Below are positions 17,409 to 26,026 of a DNA stretch of 64,000 bases, piece by piece. Numbering within the stretch: the first letter of the stretch is position 1; the number at the start of each line of letters is the position of its first letter. Made by a program: the position numbers and the translations under genes. The DNA lies in NCBI GenBank assembly GCA_035470785.1, contig DATIQN010000039.1, positions 1 to 64,000 on the forward strand, written 5' to 3'. Under the pieces are notes generated by a model. It saw only the letters and a program-made list of their open reading frames with translations. It ran no database searches and was not told the origin of the DNA. The stretch is from Croceibacterium_B sp035470785. GTDB lineage: Bacteria > Pseudomonadota > Alphaproteobacteria > Sphingomonadales > Sphingomonadaceae.

Positions 17409-18170
17409 TCAGAAGCGGAACTGGGTTCCCACGTAAAACGCCTGGCTGTCCTGCGCCGCCGGCTCGGCCGGTGCGATACGGTCGCGATCCTGCGAATACC
17501 GCAGGCCTGCCGAGACATCGAGGTTGCGGGTCAGGCGATAACTGGTGGCAACGTCGAGAGACTGGGCGCCCAGCGCGTCGCGCGTACGCGGGGTGACACC
17601 CGGCTTATCTTCGTGAGCGAGCGCGATATGCGAGACGAGGCGGCTCGGTTCCCCGCGGCCCACCGGTGCCGGCTTGAAGCTCGACAGGTCCGGAATCGCC
17701 GCGTCCGACAGGTTCTTGGACAAAACCGTCGGCTGGGCGAAGCTCTGGTAGCCGCGCAAGACGCCGAGGTTGTAGCGCGCCGATACGATATGCACCGCGC
17801 CGGTCGCCGACATCTGGTCCTGCGCGGCCGCGATCGCCGAACGAACCTGAATGGCCTGCGCCGATTCTTCGTCAACCCGAACCGCGACCGTCAGCGAACG
17901 CTTGCCGCGATCGGCCACGCCCGCCGGTGTAAACCGCATCATGCGCGCGGCGCCGTTCGCCCGCTCGGCAACGAACCTGGCGAGCTTGGGATCGACGGAG
18001 GCCGGCGTGAAGGAGAAATCGCCGCTGGCGAAGTGCAGCGTCTGGCGACCGAAGGCATCGAGCGCAAAGCCGGCGGTGGGCACGCCGGTGAGGACAAGCG
18101 CGGCAGCCGCGACGGCCGCGGTGAAACCGCCCCGTTTGCTGCTGATCCGCTTATGCCCCATCATCCCCAC
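17409..18170 (-). CDS. Secreted protein of unknown function, possible outer-membrane beta-barrel
   Basis: About 250 residues with an N-terminal signal peptide (core AAVAAAALVLTGVPTAGFALDA). I do not recognise a named family. The C-terminal third has alternating patterns (SLDVATSYRLTRNLDVSAGLRYS) and the protein ends in QAFYVGTQFRF. A terminal aromatic after alternating hydrophobics is the usual outer-membrane insertion signal. The exact start is uncertain: GTG 18170 or ATG at 18164 or 18161. A terminator follows it and it stands alone. Confidence 0.7.
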   Translation of the reverse strand: MGMMGHKRISSKRGGFTAAVAAAALVLTGVPTAGFALDAFGRQTLHFASGDFSFTPASVDPKLARFVAERANGAARMMRFTPAGVADRGKRSLTVAVRVDEESAQAIQVRSAIAAAQDQMSATGAVHIVSARYNLGVLRGYQSFAQPTVLSKNLSDAAIPDLSSFKPAPVGRGEPSRLVSHIALAHEDKPGVTPRTRDALGAQSLDVATSYRLTRNLDVSAGLRYSQDRDRIAPAEPAAQDSQAFYVGTQFRF

Positions 18171-18505
18171 GACTTTCTTCGAGCGAGTGCCTCACCTACC
18201 TTGACGCCCCCCGCCCTGAACGGTTCCTGACCGATACAGACTCGACGAGACGCCTAGGAGTGTCTGGCAACGATAGGCATAGCGCGCGTCTCGCGCAAAG
18301 CGTTGATTTCCGAATCGACTCTTTGTTTTTCCATGGTGTTGCATTGCGTCCACAGAATCGCCTGCGGTTAAGCCACGGTTCACGGCCCGGACCGCCATTC
18401 ACGGACTGCTCCCGCCGCGTCGCCCGCGCCACCTTGTCGCGCGCGGCGGGCAGGCTATAGAGGCGCTCACGGACGGACGTTTCCGTCAGCATGACAGGAC
18501 CGAGA
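18171..18505. other. Intergenic region between two divergent genes
   Basis: About 335 bases between the secreted protein gene (leftward) and the DUF3576 lipoprotein gene (rightward). It must hold both promoters. No supported gene, repeat or clear operator was seen. Confidence 0.4.
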
Positions 18506-18988
18506 ATGGCTTTTCCGACGAACTCCACCACAGCTTCTCGCCGCCTGGCCCTTCGTCCGGCTGCCGCTATCGCTCTCGCCGCCACGCTCGGCCTGGCGCT
18601 CGCGGGATGCGCGCACACGCACAAGAGAGTGAACCGTGCCGCCGAAGTCGCCTCGACCTCGGTCACGTCGATCGGCGTAAACTCCTACCTCTGGCGCGCG
18701 AGTCTCGAGACCCTGTCGTTCATGCCGCTTACCCAGGCCGACAGCGCAGGCGGCGTGATCGTCACCGACTGGTATTCGAACCCGAGCAACCCGAACGAGC
18801 GAGTCAAAATTTCGGTCTCGATCCTCGACAAGGATTTGCGCGCCGATGCGCTGCGTGTCGTCGCCAGTCGCGAAGCGCTGGTAAACGGCAACTGGGTTGC
18901 AGCGCCGGTGCAGGCGGCGACCGTGCAGAAGCTCGAGGACATCATCCTCACCAAGGCGCGCGACCTCAGGCGTTCCGACATCGGCTGA
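18506..18988 (+). CDS. DUF3576 family lipoprotein
   Basis: A 160-residue lipoprotein: a lipobox LALAGC ends the signal peptide (cysteine near residue 35). The rest matches the DUF3576 pattern, including SIGVNSYLWRASLETLSFMP and GGVIVTDWYSNP. I chose ATG 18506 over 18491 because AGGA stands six bases before it. The role of the family is unknown; an envelope location is implied by the lipid anchor. It lies 19 bases upstream of leuS, which is followed by the LPS-assembly lipoprotein gene lptE. Confidence 0.85.
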   Translation: MAFPTNSTTASRRLALRPAAAIALAATLGLALAGCAHTHKRVNRAAEVASTSVTSIGVNSYLWRASLETLSFMPLTQADSAGGVIVTDWYSNPSNPNERVKISVSILDKDLRADALRVVASREALVNGNWVAAPVQAATVQKLEDIILTKARDLRRSDIG

Positions 18989-19007
18989 TTTCGCTTAGGG
19001 GCAAGCC

Positions 19008-21521
19008 ATGAGCGAGACCCGATTCGACCCGTCGCAAGCCGACGGACGCTGGCAGCGTGCCTGGGATGAGGCGCAGACCTTTCGCGCCGACGATGCCAGT
19101 GCAAAGCCGCGCAGCTACATCCTCGAGATGTTCCCCTATCCCTCGGGGCGCATCCACATCGGACACGTTCGCAACTATACGATGGGTGACGTGATCGCGC
19201 GCTACAAGCGGATGCGCGGGCACGAGGTGCTCCACCCGATGGGCTGGGACGCGTTCGGCATGCCGGCCGAGAACGCCGCGATCGAGCAGAAAGTTCACCC
19301 GGGCAGCTGGACCTACCAGAACATCGCCAACATGAAGGCGCAACTGAAGCGCCTCGGTTTCGCCCTCGACTGGAGCCGTGAGCTGGCGACCTGCGACCCC
19401 GCCTATTACGGCCACGAACAGGCGCTGTTCATCGACCTTTACGAAGCCGGGCTGGTCTATCGCAAGGAAAGCGCGGTCAACTGGGACCCGGTCGACCAGA
19501 CGGTGCTGGCCAACGAGCAGGTGATCGACGGCAAGGGCTGGCGCTCGGGCGCGCCGGTCGAAAAGCGCAAGCTCGCCCAGTGGTTCCTCAAGATCACCGA
19601 CTTCGCGCAGGAGCTGCTCGACGGGCTCGATAAGCTCGACGGCTGGCCCGAGAAGGTCCGCGTGATGCAGGAGAACTGGATCGGCAAGAGCCAGGGGCTG
19701 CAGTTCAGCTTCAGGCTGTCCGACGACGGCTTCGTCGAGGTCTATTCGACGCGGCCCGACACGATCTTCGGCGCGAGCTTCGTCGCCGTGGCGCCCGACC
19801 ACCCGATCGCGCAGGCTGCGGCGGCAGCGGACCCGGAAGCCGCAGCATTCATCAAGTTGTGCAAGCAGGGCGGCACCACCGCCGCCGAGCTCGAAACCGC
19901 CGAAAAGCTGGGGTACGCCATCGGCATCAAGGCGATCCATCCGTTCACCGGCGCCGAGTTGCCGGTCTACATCGCCAACTTCGTGCTGATGGAATACGGC
20001 ACCGGGGCGATCATGGCGGTGCCTGGGCACGACCAGCGCGACTTCGATTTTGCGACCAAGTACGGCCTGCCGATCGTCCGGGTGATCGCGCCGAGCGCAG
20101 CCGAAGCCGACGCGCCGCTCGCCGAAGCATATTCAGGCGACGGCGTGTGCGTGAACTCCGACTTCCTCAACTTCATGCCAGTCGATGCGGCGAAAAAGGA
20201 AGTGATCGCCCGTGCCGGGGCCGGCGGCTGGGGCGAAGGCAGGACCGTCTGGCGCCTGCGCGACTGGGGCGTTTCACGCCAGCGCTACTGGGGCACGCCG
20301 ATCCCGTTCATCCATTGCGACAGGTGTGGCGTCGTGCCGGTGCCGAAGGACCAGCTGCCGGTCGAGCTGCCCGAGGACGTCGACATCTCTAAGCCCGGTA
20401 ATCCGCTGGTGCGCCATCCGACGTGGAAGCACGCGCACTGCCCGCAGTGCGGCGGCGCGGCGACGCGCGAAACCGATACGCTCGACACTTTCGTCGACAG
20501 CTCGTGGTACTTCCTGCGCTTCGCCAGCCAGCCCGCCGACCGTCCGTTCGATCCTGAGGTCGTCGCCCGGTGGCTGCCGGTCGACCAGTACATCGGCGGC
20601 ATCGAGCACGCGATCCTGCACTTGCTCTATGCCCGCTTCTGGACCCGCGCGCTCGCTCGCATCGGCAAGCTCGAGGTGACCGAGCCCTTCGCCAGCCTGT
20701 TTACCCAAGGCATGGTGACGCACGAGACCTATTCGCGCGAACAGGACGGACGAGAGGTATTCTACAGTCCGTCGGACGTCATCCGGACGGCTGCCGGCGC
20801 GACGCTGAAGGACGGCAGCCCGCTTGCAGTGGGGCGCGTCATCAAGATGTCCAAGTCGAAGAAGAACACTGTCGACCCGGACGAGATCGTTGCCCGCTAT
20901 GGCGCCGATGCGGTGCGCTGGTTCATGCTCTCCGACAGCCCGCCCGAGCGAGATTTGCCGTGGTCCGAAGCGGGGATCGAGGGCTGCTGGCGCTTCGTCC
21001 AGCGGCTGTGGCGGCTGTTCGGGCAATCCGAAGCCGGCGCGAGCGGCGAGGACAAGGCGCTGGCGCGCAAGACACACCAGGCGATCGCCGCGGTCGCCGA
21101 CGACATCGAGGCGCTCGCATTCAACAAGGCCGTCGCGCGGATCTACGAACTTGCCAGTGCGATCGACAAGGCCGCGCCCTCGGCCGATCGCAACGCCGCG
21201 ATTCGCACCGTTCTGCTGCTTGCCGCGCCGATGATGCCGCATCTCGCCGAAGAAGGCTGGGCGGCACTGGGCGAACAGGGCCTTGTCGCAGACGCGCCGT
21301 GGCCCGAAGCCGACGCGGCGCTGCTCGTCGAAGACGAAGTGACGATCGCCATCCAGCACAAGGGCAAGCTGCGCGACACCCTGACCGCGCCCAAGGGCGC
21401 ATCGAAGGAGGCGCTCGAAGCGCTTGCGCTGGGGAGCGAGAAGGTTCAGCGTTCGCTCGACGGGGCAGAAGTGCGCAAGGTTATCGTCGTGCCCGACCGG
21501 CTAGTGAACATCGTCACATGA
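19008..21521 (+). CDS. leuS: Leucyl-tRNA synthetase
   Basis: Charges tRNA-Leu. The 837-residue class I synthetase has the HIGH motif at residues 50-53 (in GRIHIGHVRNYT) and KMSKS at 613-617 (VIKMSKSKKNTVDP). Between them is the CP1 editing domain (around residues 220-430) with the TTAAELETAEK region. The C-terminal anticodon-binding and tail domains are complete. An AGGGG ribosome-binding site precedes the start. Its stop overlaps the lptE start (ATGA), giving a leuS-lptE-holA run that is common in alphaproteobacteria. Confidence 0.97.
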   Translation: MSETRFDPSQADGRWQRAWDEAQTFRADDASAKPRSYILEMFPYPSGRIHIGHVRNYTMGDVIARYKRMRGHEVLHPMGWDAFGMPAENAAIEQKVHPGSWTYQNIANMKAQLKRLGFALDWSRELATCDPAYYGHEQALFIDLYEAGLVYRKESAVNWDPVDQTVLANEQVIDGKGWRSGAPVEKRKLAQWFLKITDFAQELLDGLDKLDGWPEKVRVMQENWIGKSQGLQFSFRLSDDGFVEVYSTRPDTIFGASFVAVAPDHPIAQAAAAADPEAAAFIKLCKQGGTTAAELETAEKLGYAIGIKAIHPFTGAELPVYIANFVLMEYGTGAIMAVPGHDQRDFDFATKYGLPIVRVIAPSAAEADAPLAEAYSGDGVCVNSDFLNFMPVDAAKKEVIARAGAGGWGEGRTVWRLRDWGVSRQRYWGTPIPFIHCDRCGVVPVPKDQLPVELPEDVDISKPGNPLVRHPTWKHAHCPQCGGAATRETDTLDTFVDSSWYFLRFASQPADRPFDPEVVARWLPVDQYIGGIEHAILHLLYARFWTRALARIGKLEVTEPFASLFTQGMVTHETYSREQDGREVFYSPSDVIRTAAGATLKDGSPLAVGRVIKMSKSKKNTVDPDEIVARYGADAVRWFMLSDSPPERDLPWSEAGIEGCWRFVQRLWRLFGQSEAGASGEDKALARKTHQAIAAVADDIEALAFNKAVARIYELASAIDKAAPSADRNAAIRTVLLLAAPMMPHLAEEGWAALGEQGLVADAPWPEADAALLVEDEVTIAIQHKGKLRDTLTAPKGASKEALEALALGSEKVQRSLDGAEVRKVIVVPDRLVNIVT

Positions 21522-22015
21522 GACGCCTCGCCCTTCCCCTAGCGGTGCTGCTGGCACTTTCTGGCTGCGGTCTTTCGCCGATGTACGCCGGCGGCGGCGA
21601 CGGCGCCGTGGCCCATGGCCTTGCGGCGGTCGAGGTACCCCCCATTCAGGGCAAGAGCGGCTGGCTGGTGCGCAACGCGCTCAACGACCGGCTGGGGCAG
21701 TCGGGAGTTCCCGGCGCCGCGCGCTACCGGCTCGACGTGCTGCTCGATGACAAGCTCGAGGGTCTCGGCCTGATCAGGGACGACACTGTGAGCCGCGAGC
21801 GGCGCACACTGCGCGCGCGCTACCAGCTTGTCGATCTCGCAAGCGGCAACATCGTGCTCGATGCGACCGCAGGCTCTGACACAGGGATCGACGTCGTTTC
21901 GAGCGAGTATGCGACCATTGCCGCCGAGAATACCGCGCTCGAGAACCTGTCGACCGAGGTTGCCGACCAGATCATCGCTCGTCTCGCGCTCGTCTTGCGC
22001 GCGCCAAAATCGTGA
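21518..22015 (+). CDS. lptE: LPS assembly lipoprotein LptE
   Basis: Outer-membrane lipoprotein that plugs the LptD barrel and helps place LPS in the outer leaflet. The 165 residues start with MRRLALPLAVLLALSGC, with the lipobox cysteine at 17. GLSPMYAGG follows, as is usual for this family, then a compact alpha/beta domain with RRTLRARYQLVD. It overlaps leuS at its start and holA at its end (GTGA), so translation is probably coupled across all three genes. Confidence 0.9.
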   Translation: MRRLALPLAVLLALSGCGLSPMYAGGGDGAVAHGLAAVEVPPIQGKSGWLVRNALNDRLGQSGVPGAARYRLDVLLDDKLEGLGLIRDDTVSRERRTLRARYQLVDLASGNIVLDATAGSDTGIDVVSSEYATIAAENTALENLSTEVADQIIARLALVLRAPKS

Positions 22016-23067
22016 AAGCAACACAGAAGGACTTTCGCCAGGCCGCGCCGCGAGCCGCTCGCGAGTGCCGTATCTTCTTCTTCTGTGGTCCGGACGAGGC
22101 CGGATCGGCGGCCGCGGCAGCGGCGATCACAGCGCTACTGCCGGACGCGGGCGAACGGGTCGAGTTATCCGGCGGCGAACTGCGCACAGACCCCACCAGG
22201 CTCAGCGACGAGGCGCGCTCAAGCTCGCTGTTCGGCGATGCGCGGCACATCTGCGTCCGCGCCACCGGCGACGACGCCCACGACGGGGTGCGCCTGCTGC
22301 TCGAGACGATCGACGCCGGAGAAGGCGACGGCGCCTGCCCGGTGCTGGTTGTTGCCGCCTCTGCAACCGACAAGGCGCGGACCGCCAAGCTGCTTGAGAA
22401 GCGCGCCGATGCGCTGGTGGCGATGTTCTATCCGCCGGATTTGAGCCAAGTGACCAGTGAGGTCAGCCGGATGGCCGGGGCGGCGGGGCTCAAGATGACC
22501 GGCGACTTGCACGAACGGATCGCGCGCGCATCCGGGCTCGACCTGCGGCTGGCCCAATCGGAAATCGCCAAGCTCGCGCTCTATTGCGATGCCAGTCCGC
22601 AAGCGCCGCGCCCCGTCAGGCGCGAAGACATCGACGCGATCGGGGCGGTTACCGAGGAGGAGGGCTTCGCGCCGCTGGTCAACGCCGTGCTGTCGGGGGC
22701 TACCGCCGAACTCGCCGGCGAGCTCAGACGCATGCGTGAACTGCCACTCAATCCGGTCGGCGTCCTGCTGGCGTTCGAGCGGCGAGTCGCTCAGCTGGCA
22801 CAGCTTGCAGCGCGAATTGGCCAACGCGGCAACGTCGGCGAGTTCATCGAGAGCGAACGCCGCGCTGGGCGCGTCTTCTGGCGCGATGCCGGCGATCTCA
22901 AGACACAAATGATATTCTGGCGCGGGAAGCGACTCGATAGACTCGTAGGGAGACTTGCCGCGACCCATCGCGCGGTGCTGGCGAACAGCGGTTCGGCTGA
23001 GATGCTGTTAGCGCAAGAACTGTCTGCAATTACTCGTAAAGTTGGAAGTCAGCAGATAAGAGGATGA
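22012..23067 (+). CDS. holA: DNA polymerase III subunit delta
   Basis: Clamp-loader subunit that opens the sliding clamp. At 351 residues it has the HolA layout: an N-terminal Rossmann-like domain (FFFCGPDEAGSAAAAAAI), LLETIDAG and LVVAASATDKARTAKLLEK in the middle, then helical domains with LDLRLAQSEIAKLALYC and a C-terminal collar region. It starts with GTG overlapping the lptE stop (GTGA). Position directly after leuS-lptE supports the call. Confidence 0.92.
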   Translation: MKATQKDFRQAAPRAARECRIFFFCGPDEAGSAAAAAAITALLPDAGERVELSGGELRTDPTRLSDEARSSSLFGDARHICVRATGDDAHDGVRLLLETIDAGEGDGACPVLVVAASATDKARTAKLLEKRADALVAMFYPPDLSQVTSEVSRMAGAAGLKMTGDLHERIARASGLDLRLAQSEIAKLALYCDASPQAPRPVRREDIDAIGAVTEEEGFAPLVNAVLSGATAELAGELRRMRELPLNPVGVLLAFERRVAQLAQLAARIGQRGNVGEFIESERRAGRVFWRDAGDLKTQMIFWRGKRLDRLVGRLAATHRAVLANSGSAEMLLAQELSAITRKVGSQQIRG

Positions 23068-23200
23068 GTCTTCGCGATCGCGCTTTTCCTCGCTTGGCCC
23101 GCATTAACGGCATTTCAGCGCCGCGGCCGACTGGATTGGTCGCAACTGAGGTCCGAACCCTCTGAATCTTGATCATCGACGATGCTGGATCGCCGCTTAA

Positions 23201-23413
23201 TATGTTGATCCACGGTACAGGCAACGGCATTTGCTGCGTCCGGGCCTGACCGGTCTGGCCCAAATTCCCGGATTCCGTGGCGCGACCGGACTGGAGACTG
23301 ACGTCACTGCGCGTCTTCAGGCGGACCTCGAGTACATCAATGGCTGGACCAGCTGGCGCAATGTGCGCATCGCGCTCGCGAGCACGATGGTCCTGTTTCA
23401 CGAGCGCGCTTTC
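23201..23413 (+). pseudogene. C-terminal remnant of a bacterial sugar transferase (WcaJ/PssY type)
   Basis: This stretch translates to the conserved end of polyprenyl-phosphate hexose-1-phosphate transferases: LLRPGLTGLAQIPGFRG, then LQADLEYINGWTSWRNVRI and MVLFHERAF. The catalytic core that should precede it is missing; an in-frame TAA stands at 23198-23200, and I could not trace further homology upstream. The fragment reads on in frame, without a stop, into the alpha/beta hydrolase gene. Such enzymes start exopolysaccharide repeat-unit synthesis, so an EPS locus or gene probably once stood here. Confidence 0.75.
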
Positions 23414-23452
23414 CAGTTGCGCACTATCTTGCCGCGGCCCGTTGCAGCCGTC

Positions 23453-24196
23453 ATGAAGCGGGAGGTGCGCCAAACTGGTCTTCATGCCTTGCCCGACGGC
23501 CGCCGGATTGCTTTCCGCCAGGTGGCCGGAATCCAGCCCGCCATCGTGTTCCTGCCGGGATACCAATCGGACATGGCGGGCAGCAAGGCCATTGCACTGT
23601 TCGAATGGGCCGAACGTAACCGCCGCGGTTGCCTCTTGCTCGATTATTCCGGCTGCGGCGAAAGCTCGGGCGAGTTCGCCGAAGGCACGCTTACTCGCTG
23701 GTGCGACGAAGTCGTTGCCCTCAGCGAAGCCAGGCTCGGCGGGCAGGTCATCCTCGTCGGCTCATCGATGGGCGGATGGCTGATGCTGCTTGCCGCTCGG
23801 CGCCTGGGCGAGCGCGTCGCGGCAATGGTCGGCATCGCTGCCGCGCCCGATTTCACCGACTGGGGTTTCGACGACAGGCAAAAGGCGCAATTGGCGGCCG
23901 GAAAGACACTGCGGCAGGATAATCCTTATGGCCCTGAGCCGACGCTGGTGCACCCGGGCTTCTGGGCCGACGGCGAATCGCTCCATGTGCTTGACGGCGC
24001 AATTCCCTTCGACGGACCGGTCAGGCTGCTCCATGGCCTGGACGATAGCGACGTGCCGCCCGAGATCTCGCTGCGGCTCGCTGCGGCCTTGCGTTCACAG
24101 GACGTGCAGGTCACCCTGGTCAAGGGCGGCGATCACCGGTTGTCGCGCGAGCAGGACATTGCACTGCTCCTGCGCACCGTCGCCGAATTGACCTGA
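23453..24196 (+). CDS. Alpha/beta hydrolase
   Basis: A 247-residue hydrolase with the Ser nucleophile in VLVGSSMGGWL, a likely acid in HGLDDSDVPPEI and the histidine in KGGDHRLSREQ. It resembles small carboxylesterases/acyl hydrolases of the hydrolase-like-protein group; the substrate is unknown. I chose ATG 23453, where homology to hydrolases begins. The open frame continues upstream through the sugar-transferase remnant to a TTG at 23231, so a 321-residue hybrid is conceivable. The TPR protein gene follows 12 bases downstream. Confidence 0.85.
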   Translation: MKREVRQTGLHALPDGRRIAFRQVAGIQPAIVFLPGYQSDMAGSKAIALFEWAERNRRGCLLLDYSGCGESSGEFAEGTLTRWCDEVVALSEARLGGQVILVGSSMGGWLMLLAARRLGERVAAMVGIAAAPDFTDWGFDDRQKAQLAAGKTLRQDNPYGPEPTLVHPGFWADGESLHVLDGAIPFDGPVRLLHGLDDSDVPPEISLRLAAALRSQDVQVTLVKGGDHRLSREQDIALLLRTVAELT

Positions 24197-24208
24197 AGGC
24201 TGCTGCCG

Positions 24209-24985
24209 ATGACCCTCTCCACCCTTGCCCTTCTCGTCGCCCAGGCGGTCGTGGCCGCGACCGCGCCGCCGCATTCGGGTGAGCAGGCGCGGCTGACCGA
24301 ATGCCTTCAACAAGCTCGCACAGACCCGGCAACCGCGATCACCACCGCCAGCCTGTGGCTGAACGAAGCGCACGACGCGGGAAGGGCGCTGCCGCAGCAG
24401 TGTCTCGGTCAGGCTTATGTCAGCCTGTTGCGCTGGGATGCTGCGCACGACGCCTTTGTCGCCGCGCGCGATGCGGCCCTCGCCAACGACTATGCAGTCC
24501 GCGCGCGGCTCGGCGCTATGGCCGGCAACGCGGCGCTGGCCAAGAACGATAACGCTATTGCCCTCACGGACCTCGAAAGCGCCGTCGCCGATGCCGAGCG
24601 CGCGGACGACAAACCGCTTGCAGGCTCGATCGGCGCAGACAAGGCGCGCGCGCTCGTCGGCCTTGGCCGGAATGACGACGCCGCCGCGACGCTGCAGCAG
24701 GCGCGTGCCGACGCCCCGCAGGACCCCGACGTCTGGCTTCTGTCGGCAACACTTTCGCGGCGGGCGGGCGACCTCAAGTCGGCGCAAGCGCAGATCGAGA
24801 CGGCGGCGGGCCTCGCGCCAAGCGACCCCGCCATCGGCCTCGAGGCAGGCGTTATCGCCGAGCTGGCCGGCAACGGCGAGGCTGCGCGCAAGAACTGGAA
24901 CGCGGTCGTGGCGCTGGCTCCGGATGGACCTGAAGCGAAGAGCGCCAGGGCCTATCTCGCCGAGATCGGCGGTACCGCGCCATGA
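24209..24985 (+). CDS. Secreted tetratricopeptide-repeat protein
   Basis: A 258-residue exported protein with a short signal peptide (STLALLVAQAVVAATA). At least four TPR-like helical pairs follow (for example AYVSLLRWDAAHDAFVAARD, ARALVGLGRNDDAAATLQQA and AGDLKSAQAQIETAAGLAPS). TPR proteins are protein-interaction scaffolds; the partner is not known. GAAGG lies about nine bases before the start. Its stop overlaps the LLM oxidoreductase start (ATGA), so the two are co-transcribed. Confidence 0.82.
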   Translation: MTLSTLALLVAQAVVAATAPPHSGEQARLTECLQQARTDPATAITTASLWLNEAHDAGRALPQQCLGQAYVSLLRWDAAHDAFVAARDAALANDYAVRARLGAMAGNAALAKNDNAIALTDLESAVADAERADDKPLAGSIGADKARALVGLGRNDDAAATLQQARADAPQDPDVWLLSATLSRRAGDLKSAQAQIETAAGLAPSDPAIGLEAGVIAELAGNGEAARKNWNAVVALAPDGPEAKSARAYLAEIGGTAP

Positions 24986-25965
24986 TTCCGCTGTCGGTCC
25001 TCGACCTCATCCCGGTGCGTGAAGGCAGCGGCGTTTCCGAGGCTTTGCACGAAGCCGGCAAGCTCGCGACGGCGGCCGAAGCGGCAGGCTACAAGCGCTT
25101 CTGGGTCGCCGAGCACCATGCCTCGCCGGGCATCGCAGGCGGCGCGGTCTCGGTGGCGCTGGCGCATATCGGCCACTGCACGCAGACGATCCGCATCGGT
25201 GCGGGCGGCATCATGCTTCCCAACCACAACCCGTTCGTCATCGCCGAGCAATTCGGCGCACTCGACGCGCTGTTTCCCGGCCGGGTTGACCTCGGGCTCG
25301 GCCGCGCACCAGGGGCTGCGCCCATCCTCGCGCAGGCGCTGCGCAAGGACCTGCACCGCGCCGCCGAATACTTCCCGCAGGACGTCGTCGAGTTGCGCGC
25401 GCTAATCACCGGCGACGTCGAGCTGCCGATCCAGGCGACGCCGGGGTTCGGCGCAAAGGTCGAGCTGTGGATGCTCGGCTCGAGCCTGTTCGGCGCGCAG
25501 CTCGCCGCGCAGCTCGGCTTGCCGTACGCGTTTGCCAGCCATTTTGCGCCGGACCATCTCGACGCCGCGCTGGCGGCCTATCGGACCCAGTTCCGCCCGT
25601 CCGCCGCGCTCGTCCAGCCGCACGCGATGGCCGCGATGACAGTGATCTGCGGCGAGACCGACGAGGAAGCCGAGCTGCTCGCCTCGTCGCAGGACCAGGC
25701 GTTCGTGCGCTTGCGCAGCGGCGACCCGGGCAAGCTGCCGCCGCCGATCCCCGGCTATCGCCAATCGCTCCCCGAATCCGCGCAGGCGATGCTGCAACGG
25801 CTATCGGTCGCGCGCGCGGTCGGCTCGCCTGACACCGTGGTCGCCAAGATCGCCCGCTTCGTCGAGCGGACCAGCGCCGACGAGATCATCGTTTCGGGCG
25901 CGACCTTCGATCCGGCGGCACGGCACCGTTCGCTCGAATTGACGATGCAGGCCGTTGCCGAGTGA
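24982..25965 (+). CDS. LLM class flavin-dependent oxidoreductase
   Basis: A 327-residue luciferase-like monooxygenase-fold protein. PLSVLDLIPVREG at the start, KRFWVAEHHASPGIAG, IRIGAGGIMLPNHNPF and RVDLGLGRAPG are the hallmarks of the YhbW-like subgroup. It would use reduced flavin (FMN) and perhaps oxygen; the substrate is not known. The start overlaps the TPR protein stop. The large glutamate dehydrogenase gene follows 61 bases after its stop. Confidence 0.9.
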   Translation: MIPLSVLDLIPVREGSGVSEALHEAGKLATAAEAAGYKRFWVAEHHASPGIAGGAVSVALAHIGHCTQTIRIGAGGIMLPNHNPFVIAEQFGALDALFPGRVDLGLGRAPGAAPILAQALRKDLHRAAEYFPQDVVELRALITGDVELPIQATPGFGAKVELWMLGSSLFGAQLAAQLGLPYAFASHFAPDHLDAALAAYRTQFRPSAALVQPHAMAAMTVICGETDEEAELLASSQDQAFVRLRSGDPGKLPPPIPGYRQSLPESAQAMLQRLSVARAVGSPDTVVAKIARFVERTSADEIIVSGATFDPAARHRSLELTMQAVAE

Positions 25966-26026
25966 CATAAGCGCGCCTAAAGGGACGCGCAAAGTCGTTT
26001 CAATTGTAACGAAGGGCGGGTCGGAC

